The notes beneath the pieces are model-generated. The model was not told the DNA's origin and made no database searches. It worked only from the letters and a program-made list of their open reading frames with translations. Source: Thermodesulfovibrio sp. (lineage in GTDB: Bacteria; Nitrospirota; Thermodesulfovibrionia; Thermodesulfovibrionales; JdFR-85). Taken from it: a DNA stretch of 7,094 bases. Position numbers and translations under genes: made by a program. Shown in pieces: positions 7,037-7,094 of this stretch (positions within the stretch are counted from its first letter, which is position 1; every line of letters starts with the position of its first letter). The stretch lies in assembly GCA_027016675.1 (NCBI GenBank), contig JALUSH010000260.1, positions 1 through 7,094 on the forward strand, read 5' to 3'.

Positions 7037-7055
7037 GTGATAATATTATTATCAC
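7037..7055. promoter_or_regulatory. Perfect 19-base palindrome, probable operator upstream of nfeD
   Basis: GTGATAATATTATTATCAC is a perfect inverted repeat with 9-base arms around one central base, 54 bases upstream of the nfeD start. It resembles a Fur-type site (TGATAAT and ATTATCA half-sites), but the halves are three bases apart rather than the one base of the 7-1-7 Fur arrangement. No T-run follows, so it is more like a protein-binding site than a terminator. It could serve nfeD or a divergent gene beyond the window. The binding protein is unknown. Confidence 0.5.
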
Positions 7056-7059
7056 ATAT

Positions 7060-7081
7060 ATTGTATAGGAAAATCTAACAA
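7060..7081 (-). promoter_or_regulatory. Possible promoter elements for the nfeD-slipin operon
   Basis: On the minus strand TACAAT (7060-7065) is a good -10 candidate. TTGTTA (7076-7081) is a possible -35, but it does not pair with TACAAT at proper spacing: the gap is only 10 bases. TTGTTA has a 17-base gap to the poor hexamer TATGTG (7053-7058). Either way the predicted start of transcription falls on or beside the 19-base palindrome. Specific element assignments are weak. Confidence 0.25.
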
Positions 7082-7094
7082 CTTAATGTGTGGG

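Noticed and set aside
7037..7055. Calling the palindrome a Fur box outright
   Set aside because: The half-sites match Fur-type heptamers, but the three-base spacer differs from the 7-1-7 arrangement and neither adjacent gene is an iron gene.

Overview
The window looks like an ordinary chromosomal segment of a moderately AT-rich bacterium. The gene order yceD-rpmF-plsX-fabH is the widespread bacterial lipid/ribosome cluster. The cytosolic GAF-GGDEF protein and the full-length NfeD/slipin pair fit an anaerobic or thermophilic Gram-negative lineage, such as Nitrospirota or a deltaproteobacterial (Desulfobacterota-type) group. That placement is an impression from protein wording, not a phylogenetic result. 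There are seven intact protein genes. I see no RNA genes, insertion sequences, CRISPR arrays, frameshifts or signs of recent transfer.

Left part, bases 28-2757, plus strand: a tightly packed operon encodes a YceD/DUF177 protein, ribosomal protein L32, the acyl-phosphate synthase PlsX and the ketoacyl-ACP synthase FabH. Its gaps are 4 nt, a 4-nt overlap and 0 nt, so translation is probably coupled. It links ribosome assembly to the start of fatty acid and phospholipid synthesis. The rest of the usual cluster (fabD, fabG, acpP, fabF) does not follow. The operon stops 3 nt before an oppositely oriented gene.

Middle, bases 2761-4779, minus strand: a 672-residue soluble diguanylate cyclase. It has a divergent N-terminal sensory domain (possibly PocR-like), two GAF-type domains and a complete GGEEF domain with an intact inhibitory site. 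A 140-base gap upstream holds a plausible sigma70-type promoter for it.

Right part, bases 4920-6982, minus strand: a two-gene operon encodes a full-length NfeD membrane serine protease, then a slipin/stomatin (SPFH) membrane protein. Stop and start codons overlap by one base. This is the known stomatin / stomatin-operon-partner arrangement, thought to act in membrane-domain organisation and membrane-protein quality control. Upstream, bases 6983-7094, lie a perfect 19-base palindrome that looks like an operator, a short direct repeat and an unusually weak translation start for nfeD.

I found no clear undescribed system. The observations most worth following are the palindrome upstream of nfeD, the poor ribosome binding context of nfeD beside the very strong one of slipin, the sensory architecture of the cyclase, and the terminator-less 3-base convergent junction between fabH and the cyclase gene.
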